A stretch of 64,000 nt of DNA from Patescibacteria group bacterium (GCA_023229665.1 JALNYW010000002.1:186001-250000), one strand, 5' to 3'; counted from the stretch's first letter, positions 34,635 through 44,232 are shown. Translations and numbers: made by a program. The notes: generated by a model not told the origin, from the letters alone.

Positions 34635-36542
34635 ATGATCAAGCCGCACAAGTACCAGGTTCCCATCATCCGCGACGTCGTCCGCGCTCTGAAGCGCGAC
34701 GGCCGAACGCTCATGGTGATGGCTACCGGTACCGGTAAGACCATCACCAGCGCGCTCGTCGTGCAGCAGCTCGCGCGTAAGCGCGGGCGCATGCTCTTCC
34801 TCTGCCACAACAACGATATTCTCCGGCAGGCCATGGATTCCTATCGCGCCGTCTTCAACGGCTCGCATACCATGGGCATGTTCACCGGCGAAGAGAAGGC
34901 TGATCCGAAGGTGACCGAGTTCCTGTTCGCGTCGTTCCAGACGATGCACGGGCACCGGAAGCTCTTCGAGGCCGACTCGTTCGACATCGTCGTGGTGGAC
35001 GAGAGCCATCACACGCAGGCCGAGACGTTCCGACCGACCATCGAGTACTTCAAGCCGAAGTACTTGCTCGGCATGACGGCGACGCCTGACCGTGAGGATG
35101 GTCTCCAAATCCGCGAGCAGTTCGGCGAGCCGTCCGTGACGTTGACCTTGCAAGAGGCGGTGGCACGGAAGTTCCTGTCCGACATCGACTACAAGTTGAT
35201 GACGGTCGGAACGGCGGCGCGCGATGCCATCCGCGAGCTGAAGCGTCGCGTCCTGGCCGGCGAACGGATCACGTTGCGCGAACTCAACGACGAGGTGTTC
35301 ATTCACCGACTCGACGAAGAGATCGCCGACGAAATCATGAGCTACAAGGCTCAGGGTATCGTGTTCTGCACGAGCATCGAGCAGGCCGAGGGGATGGTTA
35401 AGCGCCTGAAGAAGGCGCGGCCGTACCACTCCAAGCTCGATCGAAGCATGCTGGCTGCGAACCTCGACGGTTTCCGTCGTGGACGCATCAAGTACCTGCT
35501 CGTGAAGGACATGTTCAACGAGGGGATCGACGTCCCCGACACTGAGTTGATCGTCTTCCTCCGTTCCACGGAGTCGATGACGGTCTATCTGCAGCAGCTC
35601 GGGCGTGGCCTCCGTAAGACGGCCACCAAGAGCCACGTCACCGTACTCGACTTCGTCGGGAACTGTGATCGGGTCAAGATCGCTACCTCGTTCGTGGAAG
35701 AAGTGCAGAAGTTGGAGCGCGAGTACGGGGATGATCGGATTCGTTCGACCATCAACGCTTCGAGCATCATCTTCAGCCTCGACGAGGAGAGTCGTGATCT
35801 GCAGGACATCCTGCGCCGTCTCGATGTCGAGTTCTACCCGACGATGGCTGAGGCGATGGCGGCGGTGAGGAGGTTGCGGATCAAGTCTCGCGCCGAGTAT
35901 GTCCGTCGCTATCGAGAAGACCAGAGACTTCATAGCGCGCCAAATCTTCTCTATGCCTCTGAGTGGAAGAGTTGGGCCCACTTCCTTCGGGGAGAGGGGC
36001 CTAAGAACTTCTATCCGACTCTCGCGCTAGCTGCGAAAGCAGCACGGAAGCTCGGAGCTGACTCGCAGAAGTCGTACTGGGCGGTGTACAAGGAAGATCC
36101 CAGGCTGCCGATGCATCCGCACATCGTCTATGCCTCTGAGTGGAAGAGTTGGGCCCACTTCCTTCGGGGAGAGGGGCCTAAGAACTTCTATCCGACTCTC
36201 GCGCTAGCTGCGAAAGCAGCACGGAAGCTCGGAGCTGACTCGCAGAAGTCGTACATGAAAGTGTATAAGAAGGATCCTAGACTCCCCAGTAACCCACAGA
36301 ATTTTTACTCTACGGAGTGGAAAAGCTGGGGCGACTTTCTCGGGTTGAAGGCGAAGAACCTGTACCCTTCACTTGCGCAGACTTCGAAGGCTGCCCGGAG
36401 ACTGGGATACAAGACCCCTGCCGAGTACCGACAGAAAAGGAGCGAAGATCCTCGGCTACCATCCGATCCGCAGAAGTTTTACCCTTCGGAGTGGAGAGGT
36501 TGGGGGCACATGCTGCGTGGTGAAACACCAAAGAAGTCCTGA
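34635..36542 (+). CDS. Orphan cassette gene: SF2 helicase with C-terminal integrase-type repeats
   Basis: 635 aa. SF2 (type III restriction/RecQ-like DEAD) motifs: YQ at residue 7-8, Walker A ATGTGKT (30-36), Walker B VVDESHH, TAT box GMTATPDR, then CTSIEQAE, NEGIDVPD and motif VI QQLGRGLRK. After about residue 395 there are four ~59-residue repeats with pattern YPTLA..AA..LG..S...Y...Y..DPRLP..P...Y..EW.SW..FL, which resemble the repeat unit found in some phage integrases. Repeats two and three are nearly identical at DNA level. The role is probably DNA-related mobile or defence function; no nuclease domain is seen. Confidence 0.8.
   Translation: MIKPHKYQVPIIRDVVRALKRDGRTLMVMATGTGKTITSALVVQQLARKRGRMLFLCHNNDILRQAMDSYRAVFNGSHTMGMFTGEEKADPKVTEFLFASFQTMHGHRKLFEADSFDIVVVDESHHTQAETFRPTIEYFKPKYLLGMTATPDREDGLQIREQFGEPSVTLTLQEAVARKFLSDIDYKLMTVGTAARDAIRELKRRVLAGERITLRELNDEVFIHRLDEEIADEIMSYKAQGIVFCTSIEQAEGMVKRLKKARPYHSKLDRSMLAANLDGFRRGRIKYLLVKDMFNEGIDVPDTELIVFLRSTESMTVYLQQLGRGLRKTATKSHVTVLDFVGNCDRVKIATSFVEEVQKLEREYGDDRIRSTINASSIIFSLDEESRDLQDILRRLDVEFYPTMAEAMAAVRRLRIKSRAEYVRRYREDQRLHSAPNLLYASEWKSWAHFLRGEGPKNFYPTLALAAKAARKLGADSQKSYWAVYKEDPRLPMHPHIVYASEWKSWAHFLRGEGPKNFYPTLALAAKAARKLGADSQKSYMKVYKKDPRLPSNPQNFYSTEWKSWGDFLGLKAKNLYPSLAQTSKAARRLGYKTPAEYRQKRSEDPRLPSDPQKFYPSEWRGWGHMLRGETPKKS
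35950..36254 (+). repeat. Tandem 177-bp duplication inside the helicase gene
   Basis: The segment 35950-36077 (128 bp) recurs without a seen mismatch at 36127-36254, a period of 177 bp (59 codons). It encodes one copy of the C-terminal protein repeat, so copy number can change in frame. Confidence 0.88.
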
Positions 36543-36566
36543 CCAAGCGAAAGCTCGGTCTTTTTT
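36541..36566 (+). terminator. Terminator of the helicase unit
   Basis: GACCAAGC (36541-36548) pairs with GCTCGGTC (36553-36560), apart from one A-C mismatch, around GAAA, followed by TTTTTT. The stem starts inside the TGA stop codon. Confidence 0.88.
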
Positions 36567-36580
36567 ATATCTTATTCCCC

Positions 36581-36600
36581 TTGACTTTTTGGTAATTTTC
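36581..36600 (+). repeat. 20-bp direct repeat, right copy
   Basis: Exact copy of 34548-34567. The flanking bases differ on both sides. It now provides the upstream promoter sequence for the gene at 36622, with -10-like TACGCT at 36609-36614 ending 7 nt before the ATG. Confidence 0.9.
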
Positions 36601-36621
36601 GGCCATGTTACGCTGTCCACT

Positions 36622-38634
36622 ATGAAACAGCGGTTGGCCGCGTTATTGATCATCCCGACCCTGGTCGCGGCCCTTGTTCCAGCTCCGTCCTTGGCCGCAA
36701 ATGGCAACCAAGCTCCGCCAAAACTCGTGAATTTTTTCTTGGGATACGAAATCAAGCCGGATGATCCAGCCAAGCTCGCCAAATGGGATATTGTCGTGCT
36801 CGACATGGACCAGACCTTCCAGTTTCCGGAACGCCTGCGCGAGATTAAGCGCATCAATCCAAAAGTAAAATTGTTGGCCTACGTAAACTCAAGCGACGTT
36901 TCAGAGGCGCGTTTCCGTGGCCACCCGTCATCGCCCGGCTTTAAGCTCGCCTCGCGCGTTCCTGAATCATGGTTTTTGACGCGCCCGGATGGCGCGCGCA
37001 TCCAATGGTGGGGCGGAAGCTGGATGATGAATGCGAGCGACAAATGTCCGATCGTGAATGGTCGCCAGTGGAATGACATCATCGGCGAATTCATCCGCGA
37101 CGAAGTGATGAGCACCGGCGCGTGGGACGGCGTTTTCCTCGATTCCGCGTACAGCGAAGTCACGCCGTTTTCCGGTACGGGCGTTGATATTGATCGCAAT
37201 GGTATTTCCGACCGCGATAATGACGTGAACGCGGCCTGGAAGCGCGGCATGACCAAACTCATCCGCAAGGTGCGCGAGGCGAATCCGAGCATCCTCATCA
37301 TGAATAATTCGAGCGCCGCCTATGCCGATCTTACGAACGGCGTGCTGTTCGAAAATTTTCCGCGCGGGGGTTGGGCGTGGCCATTTGCGGAACTGCGCAC
37401 GGCGCTTTCGAAAAACGCCTCGCCGAAAATTTCTTCCGTGAACACGAATACCAATAACCAAGAAAATCCCAACGACTTTCGTCTGATGCGCTACGGACTC
37501 ACGACCACTCTCATCGCGGACGGGTATTTTTCTTTCGATGCTGGCGATGCGGGACACCACCGCACGTGGTGGTATGACGAGTATGACGCGCCCATCGGAA
37601 CGGCGCGCGGCGCAGCCAAAGTCGTGCGCGGGCCGACGCAAGGCGCATACCCGGCCGTCTGGGCGCGCGAATTCACCAAGGGATATGCGCTCGTGAACGG
37701 CACGAAAAAAGCCGAAGAAATTACATTGCCGGGCGAATTTGAAAAGCTTTCCGGCACACAGGACCCGCGCATCAATAACGGCGCCATCGTCACCAAGGTT
37801 ATCGTACCGCCGGAAGACGGCATCGTGCTCGTGCGCCGCACCGAAGCCACCGAAGTGCGCGGCACGTCTTTCCAAAATGGCAGCTTCCTCCAAGTGTTTG
37901 ATGCGCAGGGCAACCGGTTGCGTAACGCGTTTTTCGCGAATCGTGACGACGTGCCCGGCGGCGCGAATGCCCTCGTGGTTGATTTGGACCGAAACGGCCA
38001 GGATGATTTGATTTACTCGCAAAACGGCCAGGTCACCATTCGTTTGAATGGGGGAGCGGCCACCAACGTCCGCCCATATGGGACGGCGTATCGCGGAGGG
38101 ATCGAATTGGCGGCGGGACAGACCGACCGTTCGGCCGCGTGGGAATTGATCCTTACGCCTTCTTCGGGCCGCGAGGCGACGGTCGTCATTACGGATACCC
38201 GCGGCCGCGCTTTGCGCAGCTGGCTCGCGTATCGCCGCGAATTCAAAGGCGGCGCGACTGTGGCCATCGGGGACTTCAATCGCGATGGGTTGCGCGAAAT
38301 CGTGACCGGTCCCGGTCGTGGCGGCGGTCCGCATATCCGCAGCTTTAAAACGGATGGCGTGCCTTGGGTCGGCGCATTTTTCGCTTTTGATTCAAATACA
38401 AATGGTGGTGCGCGCGTGGCCGCCGGCGACGTGGATGGCGATGGGGCGGATGAACTCGTGGTCGGCAGCGGTCCGGGCCTCGCGCCGCGGATTCGGGTGT
38501 ACGATGGAGCCATGCGCTTGAAGTCCGAATTCTCGCTTGGGACGGCCGCTTCGGCGGCGGGGTTAAAGCCGACGCTCGCGGATATCGACGGTGACGGCAA
38601 AGCCGAAATCCTTTTACCGGGACAAGCCTTTTAA
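36622..38634 (+). CDS. Secreted putative glycoside hydrolase with FG-GAP/VCBS-like repeats
   Basis: 670 aa from the ATG at 36622. Signal peptide with AxA cleavage (about residues 1-26: ending PSLAANG). A TIM-barrel-like domain (about 30-310) has WDIVVLDMD, VKLLAYVNSSDV, GVFLDSAYSEV and ILIMNNSSAAYA, typical of hypothetical glycosyl hydrolases acting on extracellular polysaccharide. The last ~240 residues hold Asp-rich repeats of FG-GAP type (DLDRNGQDDLIY, GDFNRDGLREIV, GDVDGDGADELVVG, DIDGDGKAEILL) that bind calcium in other proteins. The right 20-bp repeat provides its promoter region. Confidence 0.8.
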   Translation: MKQRLAALLIIPTLVAALVPAPSLAANGNQAPPKLVNFFLGYEIKPDDPAKLAKWDIVVLDMDQTFQFPERLREIKRINPKVKLLAYVNSSDVSEARFRGHPSSPGFKLASRVPESWFLTRPDGARIQWWGGSWMMNASDKCPIVNGRQWNDIIGEFIRDEVMSTGAWDGVFLDSAYSEVTPFSGTGVDIDRNGISDRDNDVNAAWKRGMTKLIRKVREANPSILIMNNSSAAYADLTNGVLFENFPRGGWAWPFAELRTALSKNASPKISSVNTNTNNQENPNDFRLMRYGLTTTLIADGYFSFDAGDAGHHRTWWYDEYDAPIGTARGAAKVVRGPTQGAYPAVWAREFTKGYALVNGTKKAEEITLPGEFEKLSGTQDPRINNGAIVTKVIVPPEDGIVLVRRTEATEVRGTSFQNGSFLQVFDAQGNRLRNAFFANRDDVPGGANALVVDLDRNGQDDLIYSQNGQVTIRLNGGAATNVRPYGTAYRGGIELAAGQTDRSAAWELILTPSSGREATVVITDTRGRALRSWLAYRREFKGGATVAIGDFNRDGLREIVTGPGRGGGPHIRSFKTDGVPWVGAFFAFDSNTNGGARVAAGDVDGDGADELVVGSGPGLAPRIRVYDGAMRLKSEFSLGTAASAAGLKPTLADIDGDGKAEILLPGQAF

Positions 38635-38635
38635 T

Positions 38636-40234
38636 ATGGCGAACAAAGACGTGCAGATCCATGGCCGCACCGGCCTCGCCAAACAGGCGAGTACGGCCGC
38701 GTTTACGACGGCGCGCGCCGTGACCTCGCATGTCCGCCGCCGTTACCACTCGCATTACCACGGGAAGTACCGGTTTGCTCCGCTCGTATTCGGTTTCGAT
38801 CTCACCCTGCTTGGACTCGCGACGATCCTGGTCGGATTGAATATCTACCTGTTCACCGTTTTACCGGCGCCCCTGGATGCCTTCCGATTGGATTTGATCA
38901 CGTCCGAGTTACGCACCGTCGCTCCGGTCGCCTTGGAGGCGCGCGTCACGCCGGTCGGCGCCGGTCCGCACGTGGATGTTCGGTTGTTTTGGAAATTGCC
39001 GGCCGGGACGGAAATTCTCGAATCCGATCCGCCGATCGGGGATGATGGAAGCGCGTATTTCGGATCCATCCCCGCCGGGCAATCTTCCTCATCGCGTTTA
39101 GTGGTCCGTTTGCTGACGTCTCAGGATGTCGCGACCTTTTCCTTCCGCGTCCAGGATCGCGAGACCGTGGTCAACGGCCTTTCTTCGCGCCGTATTTCCG
39201 GAAGCGGATTGGTATTTGAACCCGTCGTGCCCCTCGCATCCGTCCAACGCGACGTTCCGGTTTTATATCGCATACAAAACGACACGAACCTGCCGATTGA
39301 AGACGTGCGTGTGGTCGGGGGAGCGAGTTTGATCAATGGCGAGGCCGCCCTTTCGATTGAGCGTTTGGAACCGTATGAAGAACGCATGGTCGCTTTCCGT
39401 CCTTCCGCGACGAATGCCGTTCTCGCGGAGGCCTTTGTTGAAAACGTAGCCGTGCTGCGCCGCCGCGAAGCCTATGCCCTGCTCGCATCAGATCCGACCG
39501 GCGTACGTTTGGAGCTGGACCCTTCCGATGGGACGGGTTTATCTTTGATCGCCCAGGCGGATCGTCCGGCGTCCGTCGCGATCTGGCACCCGGGCCTGAT
39601 CGACGAAGACCACCTGCGCGTCGTCGAAGTGCCTACCGGACGTTCCGAGATTAAATTACCGGTCCAGGCGTCTGACGATGCGAGCGTTTGGTATGCTTTT
39701 CCGTTTGCAAAGCGGAACGACGGGAATGCCCTCGGCGCATTATCCGTGGCACCCATTAGCACGCCGTTTACGATCCACGCCGCCGGCCGCTATTACGCCG
39801 CTTCCGGCGATCAAATCGGCATCGGGCCATTGCCACCGCGCGTCGGTGAGACGACCAAGCTCTGGATCGGACTGCGCCTTGGTCCGACAACGTCCGACCT
39901 CTCCGGCGTCCGCGTGCGCGCAAAGCTCGCGCCGGGCGTGCGTGTCACGGGCCGCGATGCCTTGCCGGATGGTGGGTCGTTTTCACAAACCGATACCGAG
40001 CTGATCTGGAATGTCGGCTTCTTGCCGGCGGATGCCGATGGCGCGGGCGCTTCGTTTGAAATCCAGCTGACGCCGACCGAAACGCAAAAGGGGAGCGTGC
40101 CGGCCCTGATTGAATTGGTGACGGCCGAAGCCCTTGATGTGCGCGCTAATCTTCCCCGCGAGGTCACGGATGGGTATGTGGATCTGAATCTTCCGGAGGA
40201 TGAATTGGGGAAAAACTTGGGAACGGTTGAATAG
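38636..40234 (+). CDS. Membrane-anchored beta-rich envelope protein
   Basis: 532 aa from the ATG at 38636, one base after the upstream stop. A basic, His-rich cytoplasmic part (about 1-45) and one helix (about 50-76) are followed by a long external region of beta-sandwich character (DUF11-like repeats, e.g. VPVLYRIQNDTNLPIEDVRV). No catalytic motif. Likely a surface structural protein made with the glycosidase-like neighbour. Confidence 0.68.
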   Translation: MANKDVQIHGRTGLAKQASTAAFTTARAVTSHVRRRYHSHYHGKYRFAPLVFGFDLTLLGLATILVGLNIYLFTVLPAPLDAFRLDLITSELRTVAPVALEARVTPVGAGPHVDVRLFWKLPAGTEILESDPPIGDDGSAYFGSIPAGQSSSSRLVVRLLTSQDVATFSFRVQDRETVVNGLSSRRISGSGLVFEPVVPLASVQRDVPVLYRIQNDTNLPIEDVRVVGGASLINGEAALSIERLEPYEERMVAFRPSATNAVLAEAFVENVAVLRRREAYALLASDPTGVRLELDPSDGTGLSLIAQADRPASVAIWHPGLIDEDHLRVVEVPTGRSEIKLPVQASDDASVWYAFPFAKRNDGNALGALSVAPISTPFTIHAAGRYYAASGDQIGIGPLPPRVGETTKLWIGLRLGPTTSDLSGVRVRAKLAPGVRVTGRDALPDGGSFSQTDTELIWNVGFLPADADGAGASFEIQLTPTETQKGSVPALIELVTAEALDVRANLPREVTDGYVDLNLPEDELGKNLGTVE

Positions 40235-41248
40235 CTACACGATCAGCATCGCGTCGCCGAATGAGTAAAAACGGTAGTCGTTTTCGACCGCGTGTGTATA
40301 GGCGTTCATGACATTCTCGCGTCCCGCGAACGAGGAAACGAGCACGATTAACGTGGATTTTGGGAGATGAAAATTAGTGATGAGCCCGTCCGCGACTTTG
40401 AATTGATAGCCGGGCGTAATGAAGAGTTTGGTGAAACCGGATTCCATTCCTGATTCAAGCGCGCGCATGGCCGTGGTGCCGACCACGATGACGCGTCCGC
40501 CGTTCTTTTTCGTTTCTTCAATCGCGCGGCGCGTATCTTCCGGGACCTGTGCCCACTCTTCATGCATCTCATGCGCTTCGAGCGTGTCGGTTTTGATTGG
40601 GCGGAACGTGCCGACGCCGACGTGCAAGGTCACGAACGCTTTTTTCACGCCCTTCTCATCCAGCTTCTTGAAAAGATCTTGCGTGAAATGAAAACCGGCC
40701 GTCGGTGCGGCAACCGAACCGACTTCCCGCGCGTAAATGGTTTGGTAATTTGAAGTGTTCACTTCATCCGGATCGACATACGGAGGCACTGGAACTTCGC
40801 CGAGTTTCTCCGCGAGATCAAAAACAAATCTTGGGTGGACGCGGAAGTCGATATCCACCGTCCCGTCATCGCGCTTGCCGACAATGGTCGCCTTGCTGCC
40901 ATCGGCAAACATGATGCGCGAACCGGTGTGGAGCTTCTTCCCCGGTTTGGCCATGGCAATCCAGGTATCGCCTTCGGGACGCAACAAGAAGATTTCCACC
41001 TTCAAACCCAGATCACGCGAGTATTTGCTCGAGACCTCGCCTTTCAAGCGCGCCTTGAACACTCTCGAATCGTTAAACACCAGCAAGTCGCCGGCCTTCA
41101 GAAGATCGGGGAGATCGCTGATATGCTTGTCCTTTATATTTCCCGACGCACGATCAAGGACCAAAAGCTTGGCCGCATCACGCGGTTCCATCGATTTCTG
41201 GGCAATACGCTCCGGCGGGAGCGCGTAATCAAATAAGGAGACGTCCAT
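40235..41248 (-). CDS. queA: S-adenosylmethionine:tRNA ribosyltransferase-isomerase
   Basis: 337 aa from the ATG at 41248, which has a -10 TAGCCT 7 nt upstream. Family landmarks: LFDYALPPERIAQ, RDAAKLLVLDR, LLVFNDSRVFKARL, YQTIYAREVGSVAAPTAGFH, LHVGVGTFRPIKTD, HEMHEEW and TNFHLPKSTLIVLVSSFAG. QueA makes epoxyqueuosine in tRNA from preQ1. The gene end abuts the end of the convergent gene at 40234. No other queuosine gene is in the window. Confidence 0.96.
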   Translation of the reverse strand: MDVSLFDYALPPERIAQKSMEPRDAAKLLVLDRASGNIKDKHISDLPDLLKAGDLLVFNDSRVFKARLKGEVSSKYSRDLGLKVEIFLLRPEGDTWIAMAKPGKKLHTGSRIMFADGSKATIVGKRDDGTVDIDFRVHPRFVFDLAEKLGEVPVPPYVDPDEVNTSNYQTIYAREVGSVAAPTAGFHFTQDLFKKLDEKGVKKAFVTLHVGVGTFRPIKTDTLEAHEMHEEWAQVPEDTRRAIEETKKNGGRVIVVGTTAMRALESGMESGFTKLFITPGYQFKVADGLITNFHLPKSTLIVLVSSFAGRENVMNAYTHAVENDYRFYSFGDAMLIV

Positions 41249-41268
41249 GGGCCGCAGGCTAGCAGTTA

Positions 41269-41297
41269 TTGACAAAAAAGCCACCTTTTCATACTAT
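41269..41297 (+). promoter_or_regulatory. Promoter TTGACA-17-TACTAT
   Basis: The -35 TTGACA (41269-41274) and -10 TACTAT (41292-41297) are 17 nt apart. A leader of about 14-20 nt leads to the ATG at 41318. It is the likely promoter of the AbrB-like gene and perhaps of the exporter operon. Confidence 0.82.
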
Positions 41298-41317
41298 TCA
41301 TACCAATCATATTTTCT

Positions 41318-41554
41318 ATGTCTAACGAACACATGAATAAACCCGAGCCCATGGTCGGCTCGACCGTGGTCGGCGAGCGCGGGCAAATCGTCATTCCAAA
41401 GGAGTTTCGCGATAAGCTGGGGTTGGAAGCCGGGGAGACTCTGATCGTCATGCATCATGGCCATGGGCCCATTCTGCTTTTTCCGGCGAAGCAAATGCAG
41501 GAATTCGTGCAGGGCATGTCCGATCGTATCGCAAATGTCATGAAAAACAGTTAA
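41318..41554 (+). CDS. AbrB/SpoVT-like DNA-binding protein
   Basis: 78 aa. The swapped-hairpin AbrB fold is visible as VVGERGQIVIPKEFRDKLGLEAGETLIV. Such proteins are transition-state regulators or antitoxin-like repressors. No toxin gene follows, and the exporter operon begins 59 nt downstream, so it may regulate that operon. Confidence 0.88.
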   Translation: MSNEHMNKPEPMVGSTVVGERGQIVIPKEFRDKLGLEAGETLIVMHHGHGPILLFPAKQMQEFVQGMSDRIANVMKNS

Positions 41555-41613
41555 ACTATCTTATATATAACCAATGACCGGAAGGAGGATCCGGACGCAA
41601 CCAGTCATCCCGT

Positions 41614-43482
41614 ATGAAATTTTTGAAGAATAAGTGGTTTTGGATCGTGGGCGTCGGCGTACTCGTCGTCGGAGGATTCTGGTATTCATCGCGCAATGCC
41701 AACCAAGGCCCGTTTTATGAAACGCGCAAAGTCGAACGTGGTGGCGTCGTGCAAACGGTGGAAATCACCGGCGAAATCAAACCGGACGCCCGTTTGAACC
41801 TGGCCTTTAAGAGCACGGCCCCGTTGGAGCGTGTCTTTAAGAAGACGGGCAGCATCGTGAAGCGCGGAGACATTGTCGCGGAATTGGAAGCGCGCGATTT
41901 GCGTTTCGCAATGGAACGCGCCCGCGCGTCGCTCGCGCTCGCGCAGGCGAATTTGTCCGCGCGCCTCGCCGGCGAAACCAAGGAGTCCATCGCCATCGCC
42001 CAGGCACAGGTGGACCAGGCGAAAGCGAGTTATGACAAGGCGGTGTTGGATCTCGATATCACCAAGCAATCCGTTCAGGACGAATACCGCATCGCGCAGC
42101 TCGCCTTGGAAAACGCGCGCCAAGCCAATGAAAACTCCGGCGCGACGGCCGACCAGACCGTCATTACCGCATACGCGAATTTGAAGAGTGCGCTCCAGGC
42201 TTCGCTGGGTGCCATGCGCACGGGCTTGATTGATGGCGATGAAATCGTCGGCATTGATAACAGCTCCGCCAACGATGACTACGAAAGCTTGCTCGGCCTT
42301 TACGCACGCGAATCCATTGAACGCGCGAAGCAGGAATATCCGATCGCGAAGGCGTCAGTCGCTTCGGCGGAAAACGCGGTCTCGGCCCTTGGCCAAACTC
42401 CGGCCAATGAAGCCGTATTGAGCGCATCCGTCAGCGTGAAAGACGCGCTCGAAAAAGTGCAGTCCTATCTTGATAACGTGCAAAAGGCTTTGGCCGGCAC
42501 CATTACCAACAGCTCCTTTACGGAAACCGAGCTCGCGTCCAAAAAAGCGACCATCAGCGCCGATCGCACCGCAGTCAGCTCCCAGCTTTCGGCCGTGATC
42601 GCGAGCGCCGAAGCCGCGCGTTCCTCGGGTCTTACGTCCAAGACGTCCAAGGACTCGCTTCAGATCGCATACGACACGGCGAAGGCGAATTTCGATATCG
42701 CCGAACGCAATCTCACGAACAAGGTAAAGACGGCCGAAACCGCGGTCATGGTCCAGCGCGCCGCCCTGGCCCAGGCCCAGGCCCAGCTTGATTCGAAGAA
42801 GGCCGGTCCGCGTGAAGTGGATGTGGCCGGACTGCGCGCCCAAGTGCTGGATGCGCAGACCGCGTTCCAGCAGGCCCAGGAGCGCTTGGCCGACGTGCAA
42901 ATCATCGCGCCGGTGGACGGCATCATCACCGAAATCGTCCCGAATATCGGCGAGCAGGTGACGGCGAACGTGACGGCCGTGAAGATGGTTTCCACCGAAG
43001 GCTATACCGTGGAAGCGCTTGTTCCGGAAGCGGATATCGCCAAGGTGGAAGCCAATCAGACCATCGAAATCACCTTGGACGCCTTTGGTGACGATGTGAA
43101 ATTCAAGGGGATCGTCGTTTCGGAAAATCCGGACCAGACCAAGGTGTCCGAAGCGATCTACTATAAAGTCTATGCGACGATCGAAGCGGAAGGTCGCGAC
43201 ATCAAGCCGGGCATGACCGCGAACCTGATCGTGAAAACGGGGGAGCGTGAAAACGTCCTCGTTGTGCCGACGCGCGCCTTGCGCGAGCGAGACGGCCAGC
43301 GCTATGTCCGCGTGCTCGAAAACAAGCAGCCGAAGGAAGTGAATGTCGAACTCGGTTTGCGCGGCGACGAAGGTCGCACCGAAGTCGTGAACGGGTTGAC
43401 CGAGGGCCAGATCGTCGTCATCAGCGAAGTTTCGGCCGACGAATTCGGCAAGCTCGAAGCGGACGCCAAGGCCGGCAACTAA
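41614..43482 (+). CDS. HlyD/MacA-family periplasmic adaptor-like protein
   Basis: 622 aa. N-terminal membrane anchor (about 8-24), first half of the lipoyl domain (ERVFKKTGSIVKRGDIVAEL), a very long Ala-rich coiled coil (about 95-430, with repeats of AQ and KA), the second lipoyl half (DVQIIAPVDGIITEIV) and beta-barrel/MP domains (NQTIEITLDAFGD, VPTRALRERDGQRYV). It is longer than typical MacA (~370-400) because of the coiled coil. It probably links the ABC permeases to an extracellular target. Its ribosome binding site may lie in a small hairpin (GGAGGA, about 41583). Confidence 0.9.
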   Translation: MKFLKNKWFWIVGVGVLVVGGFWYSSRNANQGPFYETRKVERGGVVQTVEITGEIKPDARLNLAFKSTAPLERVFKKTGSIVKRGDIVAELEARDLRFAMERARASLALAQANLSARLAGETKESIAIAQAQVDQAKASYDKAVLDLDITKQSVQDEYRIAQLALENARQANENSGATADQTVITAYANLKSALQASLGAMRTGLIDGDEIVGIDNSSANDDYESLLGLYARESIERAKQEYPIAKASVASAENAVSALGQTPANEAVLSASVSVKDALEKVQSYLDNVQKALAGTITNSSFTETELASKKATISADRTAVSSQLSAVIASAEAARSSGLTSKTSKDSLQIAYDTAKANFDIAERNLTNKVKTAETAVMVQRAALAQAQAQLDSKKAGPREVDVAGLRAQVLDAQTAFQQAQERLADVQIIAPVDGIITEIVPNIGEQVTANVTAVKMVSTEGYTVEALVPEADIAKVEANQTIEITLDAFGDDVKFKGIVVSENPDQTKVSEAIYYKVYATIEAEGRDIKPGMTANLIVKTGERENVLVVPTRALRERDGQRYVRVLENKQPKEVNVELGLRGDEGRTEVVNGLTEGQIVVISEVSADEFGKLEADAKAGN

Positions 43483-43492
43483 TCGGACGCGT

Positions 43493-44230
43493 ATGTCCAA
43501 AATTGAACCCGTCATCCGCATACAGGGCCTGAAAAAGGCCTACTTCAACGACGATGTGCCGACCCATGTTTTACACGGGATCGATTTCGAAATTCCGAAG
43601 GGACAATTCGTCGCCATCATGGGACCGTCCGGTTCGGGCAAGTCCACCATGATGCAAATCCTGGGATTCCTCGACACGCTGACCGATGGGAAATACCTGT
43701 TCGAGGGCCGTGACGTTTCCAAACTTACGGACGACGAGCTCGCGACCTTGCGCGGGGAAAAAGTCGGCTTCATTTTCCAGTCGTTCAACTTGCTGCCGAA
43801 AACGTCGGTGCTGGAAAATGTAAAATTACCGCTCTTGTACTCCGACGTCCCGTTGCGCGAGCGCGACAAGATGGCCATGGAAGCGATCGACATCGTCGGT
43901 TTGGGCCACCGCGTGAACAATCTTTCCAACCAATTGTCCGGCGGTGAGCGCCAGCGCGTGGCCATCGCGCGCGCCTTGGTCCGCAAACCGTCCGTGATTT
44001 TCGCCGACGAACCGACGGGCAACCTCGATTCCAAAAACGGCCAGGCGGTCATGGACACCTTGCTCGAACTGAACCTGAAAAAGGGCCACACCATCATTCT
44101 CGTGACGCACGAAACCGATACGGCCGCCTACGCCGAGCGCATTATCACCTTGCGCGACGGGTTGCTGGTCGGCGACCGACGCACCGACGGCGAACGCCAC
44201 AAGCTTGGCGAAAAAGAGCTCCGCAAATAA
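43493..44230 (+). CDS. MacB/LolD-type ABC transporter ATP-binding protein
   Basis: 245 aa. Walker A GPSGSGKST, Q-loop FIFQSFNLL, signature LSGGERQRVAIARAL, Walker B VIFADEPTGNLD and H-loop LVTHET. It powers the following FtsX-type permeases. Members of this class drive mechanotransmission for macrolide, lipoprotein or peptide export. Confidence 0.96.
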   Translation: MSKIEPVIRIQGLKKAYFNDDVPTHVLHGIDFEIPKGQFVAIMGPSGSGKSTMMQILGFLDTLTDGKYLFEGRDVSKLTDDELATLRGEKVGFIFQSFNLLPKTSVLENVKLPLLYSDVPLRERDKMAMEAIDIVGLGHRVNNLSNQLSGGERQRVAIARALVRKPSVIFADEPTGNLDSKNGQAVMDTLLELNLKKGHTIILVTHETDTAAYAERIITLRDGLLVGDRRTDGERHKLGEKELRK

Positions 44231-44232
44231 CC

